Positions 17,978 to 27,103 of a DNA stretch of 64,000 bases are shown here, one piece after another; within the stretch, counting starts at the first letter, position 1; every line of letters begins with the position of its first letter. Position numbers and translations under genes: made by a program. The notes under the pieces were generated by a model. That model did not search any database. It was not told the origin of the DNA and worked only from the letters and a program-made list of their open reading frames with translations. Where the stretch lies: positions 26,133 to 90,132 of the IMG/VR virus record IMGVR_UViG_3300023174_000112, one strand, 5' to 3'. The DNA is from a virus.

Positions 17978-18748
17978 ATGCCAGAACAGCAACAACAATC
18001 ACTGCCCACACTGAAGCAGAACTTAATCGAATATGTCAAGCTACAGTTGGGCGGCGACATAATTGATTTAGAATTAGACCCCTCACACTACGAAGCGGCT
18101 TATCAAAAAACCATTGGCACTTACCGCCAACGAGCCAACAATGCCTATGAAGAAAGCTACAGTTTCATGCAGTTGGTCCAGGACGTTAACATTTATGAAC
18201 TGCCACAAGAAGTCATAAGTGTGCGACAAATCTTTCGCAGAACATTTGGCGACAGTTCAGGTCCGTTTGCATCAAACTTTGATCCGTTTGCACAAGCTTC
18301 GGTCAACGTTTATCTAATGAACTTCAACGTGGCAGGTGGCTTGGCCACTTACGATTTCTACAGTCAATACATTGAACTGGCTGGTCGTATGTTTGGCGCA
18401 TTCATGGCCTACACATACAATCCCGTGACAAAGAAACTGCAACTGATCCGTGACCCCAAAGGCTCAGGCGAAACTGTGTTGCTGTGGAGTTATAACTTGA
18501 AGCCTGAATTTAACTTGTTGAGCGATTATCAAATTAGTCAATGGATCCGTGATTACATGGTGGCCAACTGCAAAATGATCATTGGCGAAGCACGTGAGAA
18601 ATTTGGCACCATTGCTGGACCGCAGGGCGGCGGAACCTTAAATGGCGCTGCCATGAAGACTGAAGCACAGACTCAAATGGACGCTCTCATTGAACAACTC
18701 AAAATGTACGTGGACGGTTCACAGCCACTCACCTGGGTCATTGGATAA
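17978..18748 (+). CDS. 13: Neck/head completion protein (gp13-like)
   Basis: 256 residues from ATG 17978 (GGAG 6 nt upstream); an upstream TTG at 17966 is less likely. Layout matches gp13 of T4-like phages: N-terminal helix TLKQNLIEYVKLQLGGDIID, LDPSHYEAAYQKTIGTYRQR, the strand VNIYELPQEVISVRQIFRR, and a C-terminal QISQWIRDYMVANCKMIIGE region. gp13 with gp14 forms the neck that accepts the tail. Here gp13 is on the opposite strand and about 2.5 kb from gp14, unlike the adjacent T4 order. Confidence 0.85.
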   Translation: MPEQQQQSLPTLKQNLIEYVKLQLGGDIIDLELDPSHYEAAYQKTIGTYRQRANNAYEESYSFMQLVQDVNIYELPQEVISVRQIFRRTFGDSSGPFASNFDPFAQASVNVYLMNFNVAGGLATYDFYSQYIELAGRMFGAFMAYTYNPVTKKLQLIRDPKGSGETVLLWSYNLKPEFNLLSDYQISQWIRDYMVANCKMIIGEAREKFGTIAGPQGGGTLNGAAMKTEAQTQMDALIEQLKMYVDGSQPLTWVIG

Positions 18749-18752
18749 GGAA

Positions 18753-19454
18753 TTGACAATAATAAAAGATGTATTGATTGTAGGGTGCAGTTTTGTTCAT
18801 GCCTTGCAGAATATTAATTACTCAAGAATTGATCGATACGGATCTTGTGCGGCATCAAATACCAGCATTGCGTCAAGAGTAATGTATCAACTTGCCCAGC
18901 AAGAATATAAAAAAGTAGTTGTAATATGGTCCGGAATTAATCGACTCAGTGTCCCGGTAGATGTTGAGTTACACAAGTTATACCAACTTGATAGGGATCC
19001 TTACACGTTTTATGACAATCAAGATCCAATGGTATGGTATCACAGCGGTGGAATACTAGCCGCTGAGGTTCACTCAAATATTCCAAAGTTTATTAAAAAC
19101 TATTTTAAAGCTCAATATAAAACAGTTTCTCCTCGTTACTTAACAGATCAAACATTACAAAACATTATTGGAGTTCAGTCGTTGTTGGAAAATAAAAAAA
19201 TCAAGTACGAGATGAACTTTATATACGATATACACAAAGATTATTCAACATTTAGATGGGGATACTCATTGGGAAAAATTGATACCAGTTCTCCATTGTA
19301 TACCGCAGTGAACTGGGATAAGATTACTCAACACACCAGCCTATATGAATGGGCAAAATTACACGGTCATCTGGCAGATGATCAGTGGCATATTACGTCA
19401 AACGGAATGATCAAATGGTTTGAGTCTGATTTGGGAATAGACTTACTCTCTTAG
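18753..19454 (+). CDS. SGNH-hydrolase-like protein
   Basis: About 233 residues. Block I-like VLIVGCSFVHAL and a later GSCAASNTSIASRV plus VVVIWSGINRL recall the GDSL/SGNH esterase fold as seen in aquatic phages; near the C-terminus QWHITSNGMIKWF could supply the catalytic His. The start is uncertain: TTG at 18753 is the first start after the gp13 stop, with a poorly spaced AAGGA; no ATG is available until well inside the domain. Possible roles are glycan deacetylation or virion tailoring; the enzyme activity is inferred only. Confidence 0.6.
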   Translation: MTIIKDVLIVGCSFVHALQNINYSRIDRYGSCAASNTSIASRVMYQLAQQEYKKVVVIWSGINRLSVPVDVELHKLYQLDRDPYTFYDNQDPMVWYHSGGILAAEVHSNIPKFIKNYFKAQYKTVSPRYLTDQTLQNIIGVQSLLENKKIKYEMNFIYDIHKDYSTFRWGYSLGKIDTSSPLYTAVNWDKITQHTSLYEWAKLHGHLADDQWHITSNGMIKWFESDLGIDLLS

Positions 19455-19455
19455 A

Positions 19456-19484
19456 TAGACACGTATCTAATATCCTGCTATAAT
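19456..19484 (+). promoter_or_regulatory. Sigma70-type promoter for the DexA-like gene
   Basis: TAGACA, 17-nt spacer, TATAAT. Only 5 nt separate the -10 from the ATG at 19490, so the transcript should start at the start codon. Confidence 0.7.
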
Positions 19485-19489
19485 CAATC

Positions 19490-20008
19490 ATGGACTTGAT
19501 GATTGACATTGAAGGTTTGGCCACAGGCCCTGAAGCAACAATCTTAACCATTGCGGCCCAGGCGTTTGATCCTCTTGGCGCTGGCTACTACAAACAGCAG
19601 TATTATGCCAGGGTTGATCTTGAAAGCCAAGAAACACGTACCATTGAACAAGGCACTATTAATTGGTGGGCCACTCAAGGCGCCGCACAAGACGAAGCCT
19701 TTGCAGAAGATGGTCGTATACCCTTGGACCAAGCACTAGATGAATTGCACAAGTTGTGTTGGAAATGCAATCGTATCTGGATGAACGGACCCACCTACGA
19801 CGCCAACATACTTGAGCATGCTTACAAGAGTTATGGTAAGCCTTTACCTTGGCAATATTATAAGATACGTGATGCACGAACAGTGTACAGTTTATATCCA
19901 GGGTTGCCCAAACCTGCGACCAGCCACCATGCGCTGGAAGACTGCCGCAGACAAATCGACATGCTGCAAGCCACTCTTAAACATTTAAACGTTACTGAAT
20001 TGGCCTAA
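19490..20008 (+). CDS. dexA: DEDDh 3'-5' exonuclease (DexA-like)
   Basis: 172 residues. Exo I is MDLMIDIEGL (D/E pair), followed by TRTIEQGTINWWATQG, which parallels the STIEWW region of T4 DexA; Exo II is WMNGPTYDANILEHAYKSYG; Exo III is SHHALEDCRRQ with the H-x4-D arrangement of the DEDDh class. Such enzymes degrade single-stranded DNA or RNA 3'-5'. It overlaps the convergent gene at 19992 by 17 nt. It has its own promoter and no ribosome site. Confidence 0.82.
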   Translation: MDLMIDIEGLATGPEATILTIAAQAFDPLGAGYYKQQYYARVDLESQETRTIEQGTINWWATQGAAQDEAFAEDGRIPLDQALDELHKLCWKCNRIWMNGPTYDANILEHAYKSYGKPLPWQYYKIRDARTVYSLYPGLPKPATSHHALEDCRRQIDMLQATLKHLNVTELA

Positions 20009-21944
20009 TCCAGTTTCCTGTGCCTTGCCAGGGAAATTTGAAAACAAAATCTTTTCCGAATTCACCAGGTGGATGATCCTGTCCATGAATGAAAATTTCA
20101 TGGTCAAAGTCGGCATGCCAATCACCGTTGATATCTATTTTAAATAGGTACCTGGCTTTGTAGTAACTGTTCATCCTTGGTAAATTAAATACGCCTAGTT
20201 CTTGTGTGTCGTACTCAGGATCAAATTTTAAATCTAATTCATATGGACCCAAGGCCAACCATAGCACTCTTAGCAAAGGCCAAATTTCGTTGACCACAGT
20301 GGCATTCAATGGATGGTCAGTTATTTTGATAATATCAAAATCAAACTGTTCGTAAGGTATGTCAGTGATAATGTTTGCTGGATCATATGTTAATGTATAG
20401 TGCTCGGGCTTTTCCAGGCCTGGCCGCTCATTCATAGTATGAAAACCATGTCTGCGATTTTTTATCAAATGGTTCAAAATAACATTGACACATTTATAAC
20501 GTATCAACCGTTGAAAAATAGTGTTGGTAAAATCATTACTACGCCATTGATGAGTCATTTGATGCTCTGAAATTCCAAACTTTGATCGTTCATAGTTCAA
20601 TGGAGTATCCATGCCAATTTGACAAGTACCAAAACTCCGACCAAATATGTTATAATTTCGAGTGCGCCATAGCAGTGTCATGGTATCTGCTACATCATTG
20701 TAGCCTTCGCCAGGGAACCCCACAAACCAATTGGTGTGACACTGAATGCCTGCCTTTGTAAAATCTTTTAAGTTTTGTTCAACTGCATCTCTCTTAACAT
20801 TCTTTTTCATTAGATCAAGCACACGCTGGCTACCAGATTCGATACCAAAGCTCAACATGCCGCACCCACCTTTTTTGAGAATTTTGATATACTCGAGATC
20901 CATTCGCCCGTCACATCTTGCATATCCCATCCAGTGCAAGTAAATTTTACGGTCAATTAATCCTTGGGCAAATTCTTTTAATTCTTTTAAATTGCCGTTG
21001 ACCAAGCTATCAATAAACCATACACTGGTAATTCCAAGGGTGTTGTATTGATATTCCAGTTCATCTAATATGTTGGTTGCTTGCCTACCCCGATATCTCC
21101 AAAAAGTGGTTTCGCTACAAAATTGACACTTTGCCACACATCCTCGACTGAGTTCGGCACTCACGCCTTTTTGGTTATACATTGATAGATCAAAATCGCT
21201 GTAGTCTGGGTATGGTAAACTGTCAAGATCTATTCTGATACTTTTGTCATGCACTAGAAATTTTTCATCAATCTTGATACCAGATTCAATTTTTTCCATT
21301 AAATCTAAGAATACCACTTCTCCTTCGCCCACTACAATATGATCTATTATGCTGGTATCTTCAATTTTTTCTTGTATGGCAGTTGGACCACCTGCAATTA
21401 TAACAATATCAGGTAAAAGGATACGCAGTTGTTGAATCATCCATTTTGTGGCTTTGTTGGTAGTGGTAAAAATACTAAATCCCATGACATCGGGTTTGAA
21501 TGCCACAATTTTTTCCAAGTATTCATTCAACAGGGGTTCGATCATTGGATGTATTTCGGTATAATAATCATCGTTGGTCCACTTCCAATCCTTGTACCCG
21601 CCCCAATAAGTTTTGTCAAATTTTGAATAGCATGCGGCATTTATATCATATGACACAGTTGCAAATCCACTGGCTCTACTGAGTGCAGTGATCCTGGCCA
21701 AGTTATATGGAGGAATGTACGGGGCCCACTCAGGCAGTAGAGCCAATGCCAACCGTGTTTTTCTAGTAGATTGATGATTGATAACAGGTTGAATGAGATT
21801 TTTTTGTGGTGTTGATTTTCTGAGATTGGCCAGCTGCAATGCCTTGAGCATGGCCATATCCCGAGCGCCACCATCGGTGGTTTCAACTAATTTTGTGAGA
21901 TCTGGAGCAGCCGCAGACTGTATATCAAAAATCTTATTATTCAT
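19992..21944 (-). CDS. B12-binding-type radical SAM enzyme (RSAM-2)
   Basis: 650 residues. The N-terminal half resembles a cobalamin-binding Rossmann domain (LLPEWAPYIPPYNLARITAL, KPDVMGFSIFTTTNKATKW, IIAGGPTAIQ, VVGEGEVVFLDL), but I see no clear DxHxxG motif, so cobalamin binding itself is uncertain. The radical SAM motif RGCVAKCQFC is at C269/C273/C276, followed by FIDSLVNGN and SFGIESGSQRVLDLMKKN, as in B12-type methyltransferases/cyclases. The C-terminal ~180 residues are extra. It could methylate an unactivated carbon, but the substrate is unknown. It stands alone on the minus strand with TAAATA 4 nt before its ATG. Confidence 0.88.
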   Translation of the reverse strand: MNNKIFDIQSAAAPDLTKLVETTDGGARDMAMLKALQLANLRKSTPQKNLIQPVINHQSTRKTRLALALLPEWAPYIPPYNLARITALSRASGFATVSYDINAACYSKFDKTYWGGYKDWKWTNDDYYTEIHPMIEPLLNEYLEKIVAFKPDVMGFSIFTTTNKATKWMIQQLRILLPDIVIIAGGPTAIQEKIEDTSIIDHIVVGEGEVVFLDLMEKIESGIKIDEKFLVHDKSIRIDLDSLPYPDYSDFDLSMYNQKGVSAELSRGCVAKCQFCSETTFWRYRGRQATNILDELEYQYNTLGITSVWFIDSLVNGNLKELKEFAQGLIDRKIYLHWMGYARCDGRMDLEYIKILKKGGCGMLSFGIESGSQRVLDLMKKNVKRDAVEQNLKDFTKAGIQCHTNWFVGFPGEGYNDVADTMTLLWRTRNYNIFGRSFGTCQIGMDTPLNYERSKFGISEHQMTHQWRSNDFTNTIFQRLIRYKCVNVILNHLIKNRRHGFHTMNERPGLEKPEHYTLTYDPANIITDIPYEQFDFDIIKITDHPLNATVVNEIWPLLRVLWLALGPYELDLKFDPEYDTQELGVFNLPRMNSYYKARYLFKIDINGDWHADFDHEIFIHGQDHPPGEFGKDFVFKFPWQGTGNWIRPIQ

Positions 21945-21948
21945 AGCG

Positions 21949-21954
21949 TATTTA
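21949..21954 (-). promoter_or_regulatory. Late promoter 4 nt before RSAM-2 ATG
   Basis: GTAAATA on the minus strand, four bases (CGCT) before the ATG at 21944. No space for a Shine-Dalgarno sequence. Confidence 0.65.
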
Positions 21955-22010
21955 CAGCAATTGGATAACTATGATATTGTTTCTTTATTTGAAAGATGTT
22001 AATATACACT

Positions 22011-22667
22011 ATGAGTAAAATTATTGGCGTTTGTGGATTTATTGGTTCAGGCAAAGATACCATTGCAGATTATCTTGTAAATTTACATCACTTCCGTAGA
22101 GAAAGTTTTGCCAACACACTCAAAGACGCTGTGAGTGCTGTGTTTGGCTGGGACCGGACCATGCTGGAGGGCCGCACCAAGCAAGCCCGTGAATGGCGTG
22201 AACAAGTGGATCCTTGGTGGGCCGAACGTCTGGGAATACCACACTTGACACCACGTTGGATATTACAAAACTGGGGCACAGAAGTATGCCGCAAAAATTT
22301 TCACGATGACATTTGGATTGCCAGCTTGGAAAACAAACTACGTGCCAGCACCGACGACATTGTTATAAGCGACTGCAGATTTCCCAACGAAATAGCAGCC
22401 ATCAAAAAAGCTGGTGGGCGGGTGGTGCGTGTGGTACGTGGCGCTGAGCCTGAGTGGTATGGCGCAGCCGTGAGCCGCAATCGTGGACCCAACGGCAACT
22501 CAAGCTGGGCACTCAGTGGCAGGAAACTAGAACAACTGGGCATTCATGACAGTGAAACAGCCTGGGTAGGCACACGATTTGATGCTGTGCTAGACAACAA
22601 TGGTACCTTGGAAGACCTATATCAGCAGGTCAAGCGTCTGGCTCAAGATCCCCCGGCCGCCAAATAG
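22011..22667 (+). CDS. 1: Deoxynucleoside monophosphate kinase (T4 gp1-like)
   Basis: 218 residues from ATG 22011. P-loop GFIGSGKD at residues 9-16, then DTIADYL, a lid-type region around WDRTMLEGRTKQAREWREQ, and DIVISDCRFPNEIAAIKKAGG (Walker-B-like, D followed by RFPNE), all typical of the T4 gp1 dNMP kinase family. It phosphorylates dNMPs released from host DNA to feed phage synthesis. An upstream in-frame TTG (21996) would put the start inside the promoter-like AT-rich stretch. The 3' end overlaps the convergent gene by 38 nt. Confidence 0.88.
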   Translation: MSKIIGVCGFIGSGKDTIADYLVNLHHFRRESFANTLKDAVSAVFGWDRTMLEGRTKQAREWREQVDPWWAERLGIPHLTPRWILQNWGTEVCRKNFHDDIWIASLENKLRASTDDIVISDCRFPNEIAAIKKAGGRVVRVVRGAEPEWYGAAVSRNRGPNGNSSWALSGRKLEQLGIHDSETAWVGTRFDAVLDNNGTLEDLYQQVKRLAQDPPAAK

Positions 22668-22974
22668 TTTCAACACGTGAAATTTCTTCCACACAATTCC
22701 TGCACACTGTGCGAAGATTTTTCAAAGCTGAATTGTTGAGATCTCCATCCACATGATAAACCAGCAGTTGACTGATAATTCTAGCCCTGAACCCACATCG
22801 ATCACATGTGGGTTTTTTCTTGTATCCTGAGGATTGCCAACGAGGCACTGGCGGCTTTAGTTTTTTTCTTTTTTTGATGCAAGTGGTACACTGAGATCGA
22901 TAATACACTCGATCGTATTTGTGGTAAGCAATGGCTCGGTGCCGGATTTTACAAACGCTACACATGGGTCTCAT
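22630..22974 (-). CDS. Zinc-binding HNH-endonuclease-like protein
   Basis: 114 residues from ATG 22974 (MRPMCSVCKIRHRAIAYHK); a second ATG at 22989 would lie inside the TAAATA element. Four CxxC knuckles (CSVC, CTTC, CDRC, CRNC) and LVYHVDGDLNNSALKNLRTV, which has the H-x-D-N-x2-L-x2-L character of HNH nucleases, point to a treble-clef HNH fold. The ending WRPGDLEPD is typical of a small gene found in aquatic T4-like phages. It could be a packaging or repair nicking enzyme, or just a DNA-binding zinc protein; the active-site His pair is incomplete as far as I can see. Confidence 0.72.
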   Translation of the reverse strand: MRPMCSVCKIRHRAIAYHKYDRVYYRSQCTTCIKKRKKLKPPVPRWQSSGYKKKPTCDRCGFRARIISQLLVYHVDGDLNNSALKNLRTVCRNCVEEISRVETIWRPGDLEPDA

Positions 22975-22979
22975 ACGGT

Positions 22980-22985
22980 TATTTA
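22980..22985 (-). promoter_or_regulatory. Late promoter 5 nt before the zinc-protein ATG
   Basis: ATAAATA on the minus strand; five bases separate it from ATG 22974. Divergent from the sheath promoter at 23038. Confidence 0.6.
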
Positions 22986-22989
22986 TCAT

Positions 22990-23014
22990 ACGGACCTATA
23001 TATAGGCCGCCGTA
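22990..23014. other. Palindrome between divergent late promoters
   Basis: The perfect 12-bp palindrome CCTATATATAGG (22995-23006) is nested in an outer inverted repeat ACGG/CCGT (22990-22993 and 23011-23014). It lies between the two divergent promoters at 22980-22985 and 23038-23045. It could be an operator or a cruciform/hairpin; function unknown. Confidence 0.45.
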
Positions 23015-23037
23015 ACACACCTTTTTTTGGATATACC

Positions 23038-23045
23038 TATAAATA
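23038..23045 (+). promoter_or_regulatory. T4-type late promoter for tail sheath
   Basis: TATAAATA, 25 nt before the sheath ATG, with AAAAGGAAG as ribosome site in the leader. The clearest canonical late promoter of the window. Confidence 0.85.
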
Positions 23046-23070
23046 TCTACAACTTGAAAAGGAAGCAATC

Positions 23071-26000
23071 ATGGCACTAACATCACCAGGCGTAGAAGTA
23101 GTAGTAATTGACGAAAGTCAGTATATCCCTTCTGCGGTAAACACAGTACCCTATTTTTTAATCGCCACTGCACAGAACAAAGCTGATGCAGCCGGCGTAG
23201 GCGTTGCAGCCGGCACAACTGCTGCTAATGCAAACAAAGTTTATCTCATTACCAGTCAGCGAGATTTGGCAGCCACTTATGGTGTGCCATTCTTCTACAA
23301 CACCACAACTGGCACACCTATCAACGGATACGAACTCAACGAATATGGTTTGTTGGCAGCGTATTCTGCACTGGGAGTTACAAACCGTGCATATATTCAA
23401 CGTGTGGACATTGATTTGACAGAACTCACTGCAAGTTTGAGTCGTCCCACAGGCAATGCCAACAATGGTTCTTATTGGTTGGATGCCAGCACCAGTCTTT
23501 GGGGCATTTTCCAATGGAATCAAACCACCGCTGCATTCACAAATCAAGTGCCCATGGTACTCACCAGCACAGCTGATGTTGTAGATGCGGCCACTGAAGA
23601 CTACACTCCTTTGCAAACTATTGGTAGCATTGGTGACTATGCAGTCAGCGCAGTCAGCACCGACAATCAAACATATTACAAACGCGGTGGCCCTACTGCT
23701 ACTGAAACTAGTGTCACCGCATTGAGCAATCTTTACAACACCTGGGTACTGGTGGGCAGTGATAATTGGAAAACTTCTTGGCCCGCAGTGCAAGGAACAA
23801 ATTCAGTTAGCGTTGCATTGACCAATGGTTACAACATGTATCTCAATGGTCAGTTGGTCACAGTTGGCGCAGGTGGTACGGCACTTACTGTTGCTGGATT
23901 TGCAACAGCCATCAACAATGCCAACATCACAGGCGTGTATGCAGCCTCTATCAGCAACAAGCTCACAATTTATGCTGATTCAACTGCAAGCAACGACGGA
24001 TCAACTGCTAACGGTGGCGTTGTTTCAGTTATTGCTGGTCCCAATGGTGGTACTTCTTTGTTGACAACATTGGGTATTGCAGATGCTGAATATCGTGCTC
24101 CAAGTTATTTGCCAGGATACAGCTATCAAGCACCACGTTGGTCATCAACTCAACCACAACCAGCACCCACAGGTAGTGTGTGGCAAAACATCAGCTCAGC
24201 AGGCAACGGTATGAGTTTGAAAGTCAAAACATACAGTGCCGCATTGGATACATGGGTACCACAAGTCAGCAACGTTTACGGCAATGACGCTGAAGCCAAC
24301 TACACACTTGACCCCACAGGCGGCGGCAGAAACATTCCAGTAGGCACAACTTATGTGCAATGGGGTGTATTAGACTATGTTGATAACCAGCCCGTTTCGG
24401 CTTTTACTTTGCTTGAAAGAAATGCTCTAGGAGCCACTGTAATTACAGGTGACACTGTGCCTACCACCTTTATAAGTGGTAACAGTTTTAACTTGGCTGC
24501 TTCCCAAGCCGGCTCATCTGCATACATTGACTATACAGTGACTTTGGCTGGCACAACAGTCAGTGCATTTATCAATGCTGTGAGCGCTGCCAACATTCCT
24601 TATGTTAGCGCATCTGTTAATACTGCTGGTAACATTGTGTTTACACACAGCCAAGGTGGATCAATTTATTTGTTGAATGTCACTGGCACGCCAATTACAA
24701 CTGCAGGCTTTACATTGAGCACTACCAATGTAAGACAATCTTCCTACAATGCCACTGAATTGGTTTTGAGTAATTGGGTTACCGCACCTGAATTCACTTA
24801 TACTGCCAGCGACACTGCACCAGATCAAAATCCTGCAGACGGACGTTTGTGGTATTACAGTTCAGTGGATGACGTTGACATCATGATCCAAGAAAATGGA
24901 GAGTGGATGGGTTATCAAAACGTAACCAACGACACACGTGGCTTTGATTTGACATTGACCAATGCATCTGGTCCTATTGTTGCAGCAACAGCACCTACCA
25001 CACAAAACAACACAGCCGAAAGCCCATTGCAATACGGTGACTTGTGGATTGACAGCAGCGACTTAGAAAACTATCCCATGTTGTATCGTTGGGAACAAGT
25101 CAGTGGTGTTGATCAATGGGTGTCAGTCAACACTACAGATCAAACATCATCAAATGGTATTTTGTTTGCTGATGCACGTTGGGCACCAAACGGCACAACA
25201 GATCCAGTGGCAGATCCATTCCCGACCATTGTGAGTTTGTTGACCAGTGACTATTTGGACTTGGATGCGCCTGATCCTGCACTGTACCCCCAAGGTATGT
25301 TGTTGTGGAACACACGCCGTTCAGGGTACAATGTCAAGAGCTTCCAATTGAACTATTTCAATTCAACCACATTCCCTGATGATATATTGCCCACAGTGAC
25401 CAACACATGGCTCACAACGTCAGGCAACAAAGCTGATGGTGCAATGTATGCTGGTCGTCAGGCACAACGTGCATTGATTGTGGCTGCAATGAAATCAGGT
25501 CTTGATACAAGTTTAACAGCAAGAGAAGAGCAAAATCAATTCAACTTGATTGCGGCTCCTGCTTATCCTGAACTGGCACCAAACATGGTTGCACTCAGCA
25601 ATGAACGTGCCAACACACTGTTTGTGGTGGGTGATACTCCCATGCGTTTGGCGGCCAACGGAACTGACCTGGTCACTTACGCCACAGACAACGGTGGATT
25701 AGGATTACCAACAGGAGATGGATTGGTCATTGGATCGCCTTACTCTGCTGTTTTCTATCCTTCATGTCAGACCACAGACTTGTCAGGCAACATAGTTGTA
25801 CAACCGCCAAGTCACATGATGATACGCACAATCTTGCGCAGTGATGCTGTGAGTTATCCATGGTTGGCTCCTGCTGGCACACGTCGTGGTGTGATTGACA
25901 ATGCCACAGCAATTGGTTATATCCAATCAGCCACTGGTGAGTTTGTACAAACCGCCATTGGACAAGGCTTGCGTGATGTGTTGTATTCATACAATATCAA

Positions 26001-26400
26001 TCCAATTACATTTATTCCAGGAGTTGGTATCACTAACTTTGGTAACAAAACACGCCAAGCCACCAACACTGCATTGGATCGTATCAACGTTGCTCGACTG
26101 ATTTGTTTCTTGCGTGGTCGCTTAGAAGAAATTGGCAAACAGTATTTGTTTGAACCCAACGATCAAATCACACGCAATCAGATCAGCAATACCATCAACA
26201 GTTTGATGATTGACCTTGTGGCTAAACGTGCCTTGTACGATTACTTGGTGGTGTGTGATTTGAGCAACAATACTCCATTCCGCATTGACAACAATGAACT
26301 ATGGGTTGACGTAGCTATTGAACCAGTGAAAGCTGTGGAGTTTATCTATATTCCACTGCGCATCAAGAACACTGGAGAAATCAGCGGTGTGGCAGCATAA
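23071..26400 (+). CDS. 18: Tail sheath protein (gp18-like), enlarged
   Basis: 1,109 residues from ATG 23071 (GGAAG upstream, late promoter 25 nt before). The N-terminus MALTSPGVEVVVIDESQYI and the C-terminal half (SYPWLAPAGTRRGVIDNATA, LCFLRGR-like LICFLRGRLEEIGKQYLFEP, FRIDNNELWVDVAIEPVKAV) are the conserved sheath core. T4 gp18 has 659 residues, so about 450 residues are inserted, mainly between about residues 180 and 750, in beta-rich, Asn/Thr/Gly-rich stretches probably exposed on the tail surface. The sheath contracts to drive the tube through the envelope. Upstream in-frame codons have no ribosome site and overlap the divergent promoter region. Confidence 0.92.
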   Translation: MALTSPGVEVVVIDESQYIPSAVNTVPYFLIATAQNKADAAGVGVAAGTTAANANKVYLITSQRDLAATYGVPFFYNTTTGTPINGYELNEYGLLAAYSALGVTNRAYIQRVDIDLTELTASLSRPTGNANNGSYWLDASTSLWGIFQWNQTTAAFTNQVPMVLTSTADVVDAATEDYTPLQTIGSIGDYAVSAVSTDNQTYYKRGGPTATETSVTALSNLYNTWVLVGSDNWKTSWPAVQGTNSVSVALTNGYNMYLNGQLVTVGAGGTALTVAGFATAINNANITGVYAASISNKLTIYADSTASNDGSTANGGVVSVIAGPNGGTSLLTTLGIADAEYRAPSYLPGYSYQAPRWSSTQPQPAPTGSVWQNISSAGNGMSLKVKTYSAALDTWVPQVSNVYGNDAEANYTLDPTGGGRNIPVGTTYVQWGVLDYVDNQPVSAFTLLERNALGATVITGDTVPTTFISGNSFNLAASQAGSSAYIDYTVTLAGTTVSAFINAVSAANIPYVSASVNTAGNIVFTHSQGGSIYLLNVTGTPITTAGFTLSTTNVRQSSYNATELVLSNWVTAPEFTYTASDTAPDQNPADGRLWYYSSVDDVDIMIQENGEWMGYQNVTNDTRGFDLTLTNASGPIVAATAPTTQNNTAESPLQYGDLWIDSSDLENYPMLYRWEQVSGVDQWVSVNTTDQTSSNGILFADARWAPNGTTDPVADPFPTIVSLLTSDYLDLDAPDPALYPQGMLLWNTRRSGYNVKSFQLNYFNSTTFPDDILPTVTNTWLTTSGNKADGAMYAGRQAQRALIVAAMKSGLDTSLTAREEQNQFNLIAAPAYPELAPNMVALSNERANTLFVVGDTPMRLAANGTDLVTYATDNGGLGLPTGDGLVIGSPYSAVFYPSCQTTDLSGNIVVQPPSHMMIRTILRSDAVSYPWLAPAGTRRGVIDNATAIGYIQSATGEFVQTAIGQGLRDVLYSYNINPITFIPGVGITNFGNKTRQATNTALDRINVARLICFLRGRLEEIGKQYLFEPNDQITRNQISNTINSLMIDLVAKRALYDYLVVCDLSNNTPFRIDNNELWVDVAIEPVKAVEFIYIPLRIKNTGEISGVAA

Positions 26401-26406
26401 TGAAAC

Positions 26407-26433
26407 GGGGGCCTGATTACCAGGCCTCCATTT
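26407..26433 (+). other. Hairpin after the sheath gene
   Basis: GGGGGCCTG (26407-26415) pairs with CAGGCCTCC (26421-26429; one G-T pair) around a 5-nt loop, followed by ATTT. It may be a weak terminator that separates abundant sheath mRNA from tube mRNA. Confidence 0.55.
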
Positions 26434-26437
26434 CAGG

Positions 26438-26443
26438 TAAATA
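26438..26443 (+). promoter_or_regulatory. Late promoter for tail tube
   Basis: GTAAATA, 22 nt before the ATG at 26466; the leader carries AGGAG. Confidence 0.65.
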
Positions 26444-26465
26444 AACACAACAGGAGATATAACAA

Positions 26466-27101
26466 ATGCCATCAGCATCACTAAACAATATGACAGTACC
26501 ATTGGCCAGCGATCAAAGCGCTAGTAGCCAAGGTCTGTTGATGCCCAAACTCAAATATCGCTTTAGAGTGAGTTTTGAAAATTTTGGACCACAAAGTGCA
26601 ACCCCAGTAACTGAATTAACCAAACAAGTGATAAGTTTTACTCGCCCTAACTTGACCTTTGAAGAAATTGCATTGCCTATTTACAATTCAACACTGAAAC
26701 TGGCTGGACGTCATTCATGGGCCGACTGCACATGTTCAGTGCGTGATGACGCTGGTGGTAACATTACCACTTTGATCGGACAGCAAATGCAGAAACAAAT
26801 GGACTTTTTGGAAATGAGTTCGGCTGCATCCGGCATCGATTACAAATTCACAACCAAAGTTGAAGTACTTGACGGCGGCAATGGTGCCACTGCTCCAGTG
26901 GTATTGGAAACATGGGAACTGTATGGTTGTTACCTCAAAGGTGCCAACTACGGTGACTTGAACTACGGCACTAACGAAGCAGTCACAGTAGAAATGACCA
27001 TTGCTTACGACAACGCCAATCAAAGCCCAACTGGTGTTGGTGTTGGTACAGGATTTGGACGTACTATTGCAGGTGCTGTTACAGGTGCCGGTCAGGCTTA
27101 A
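26466..27101 (+). CDS. 19: Tail tube protein (gp19-like)
   Basis: 211 residues with AGGAGA before the ATG. The core LKYRFRVSFENFG, RPNLTFEEIALPIYNSTLKL, WADCTCSVRDDAGGNITTLI and VVLETWELYGCYLKGANYGD has the single-domain tube fold of gp19 (T4: 163 residues), with an N-terminal and a small C-terminal Gly/Thr extension. It assembles the rigid inner tail tube immediately inside the sheath; the sheath-then-tube order matches T4 18-19. Confidence 0.9.
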   Translation: MPSASLNNMTVPLASDQSASSQGLLMPKLKYRFRVSFENFGPQSATPVTELTKQVISFTRPNLTFEEIALPIYNSTLKLAGRHSWADCTCSVRDDAGGNITTLIGQQMQKQMDFLEMSSAASGIDYKFTTKVEVLDGGNGATAPVVLETWELYGCYLKGANYGDLNYGTNEAVTVEMTIAYDNANQSPTGVGVGTGFGRTIAGAVTGAGQA

Positions 27102-27103
27102 AC

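Noticed and set aside
22003-22008. TATACA box in front of the dNMP kinase as a leaderless sigma70 promoter
   Set aside because: The -10-to-ATG spacing is similar to other cases but no -35 box lies at proper distance, so it was left out of the list.
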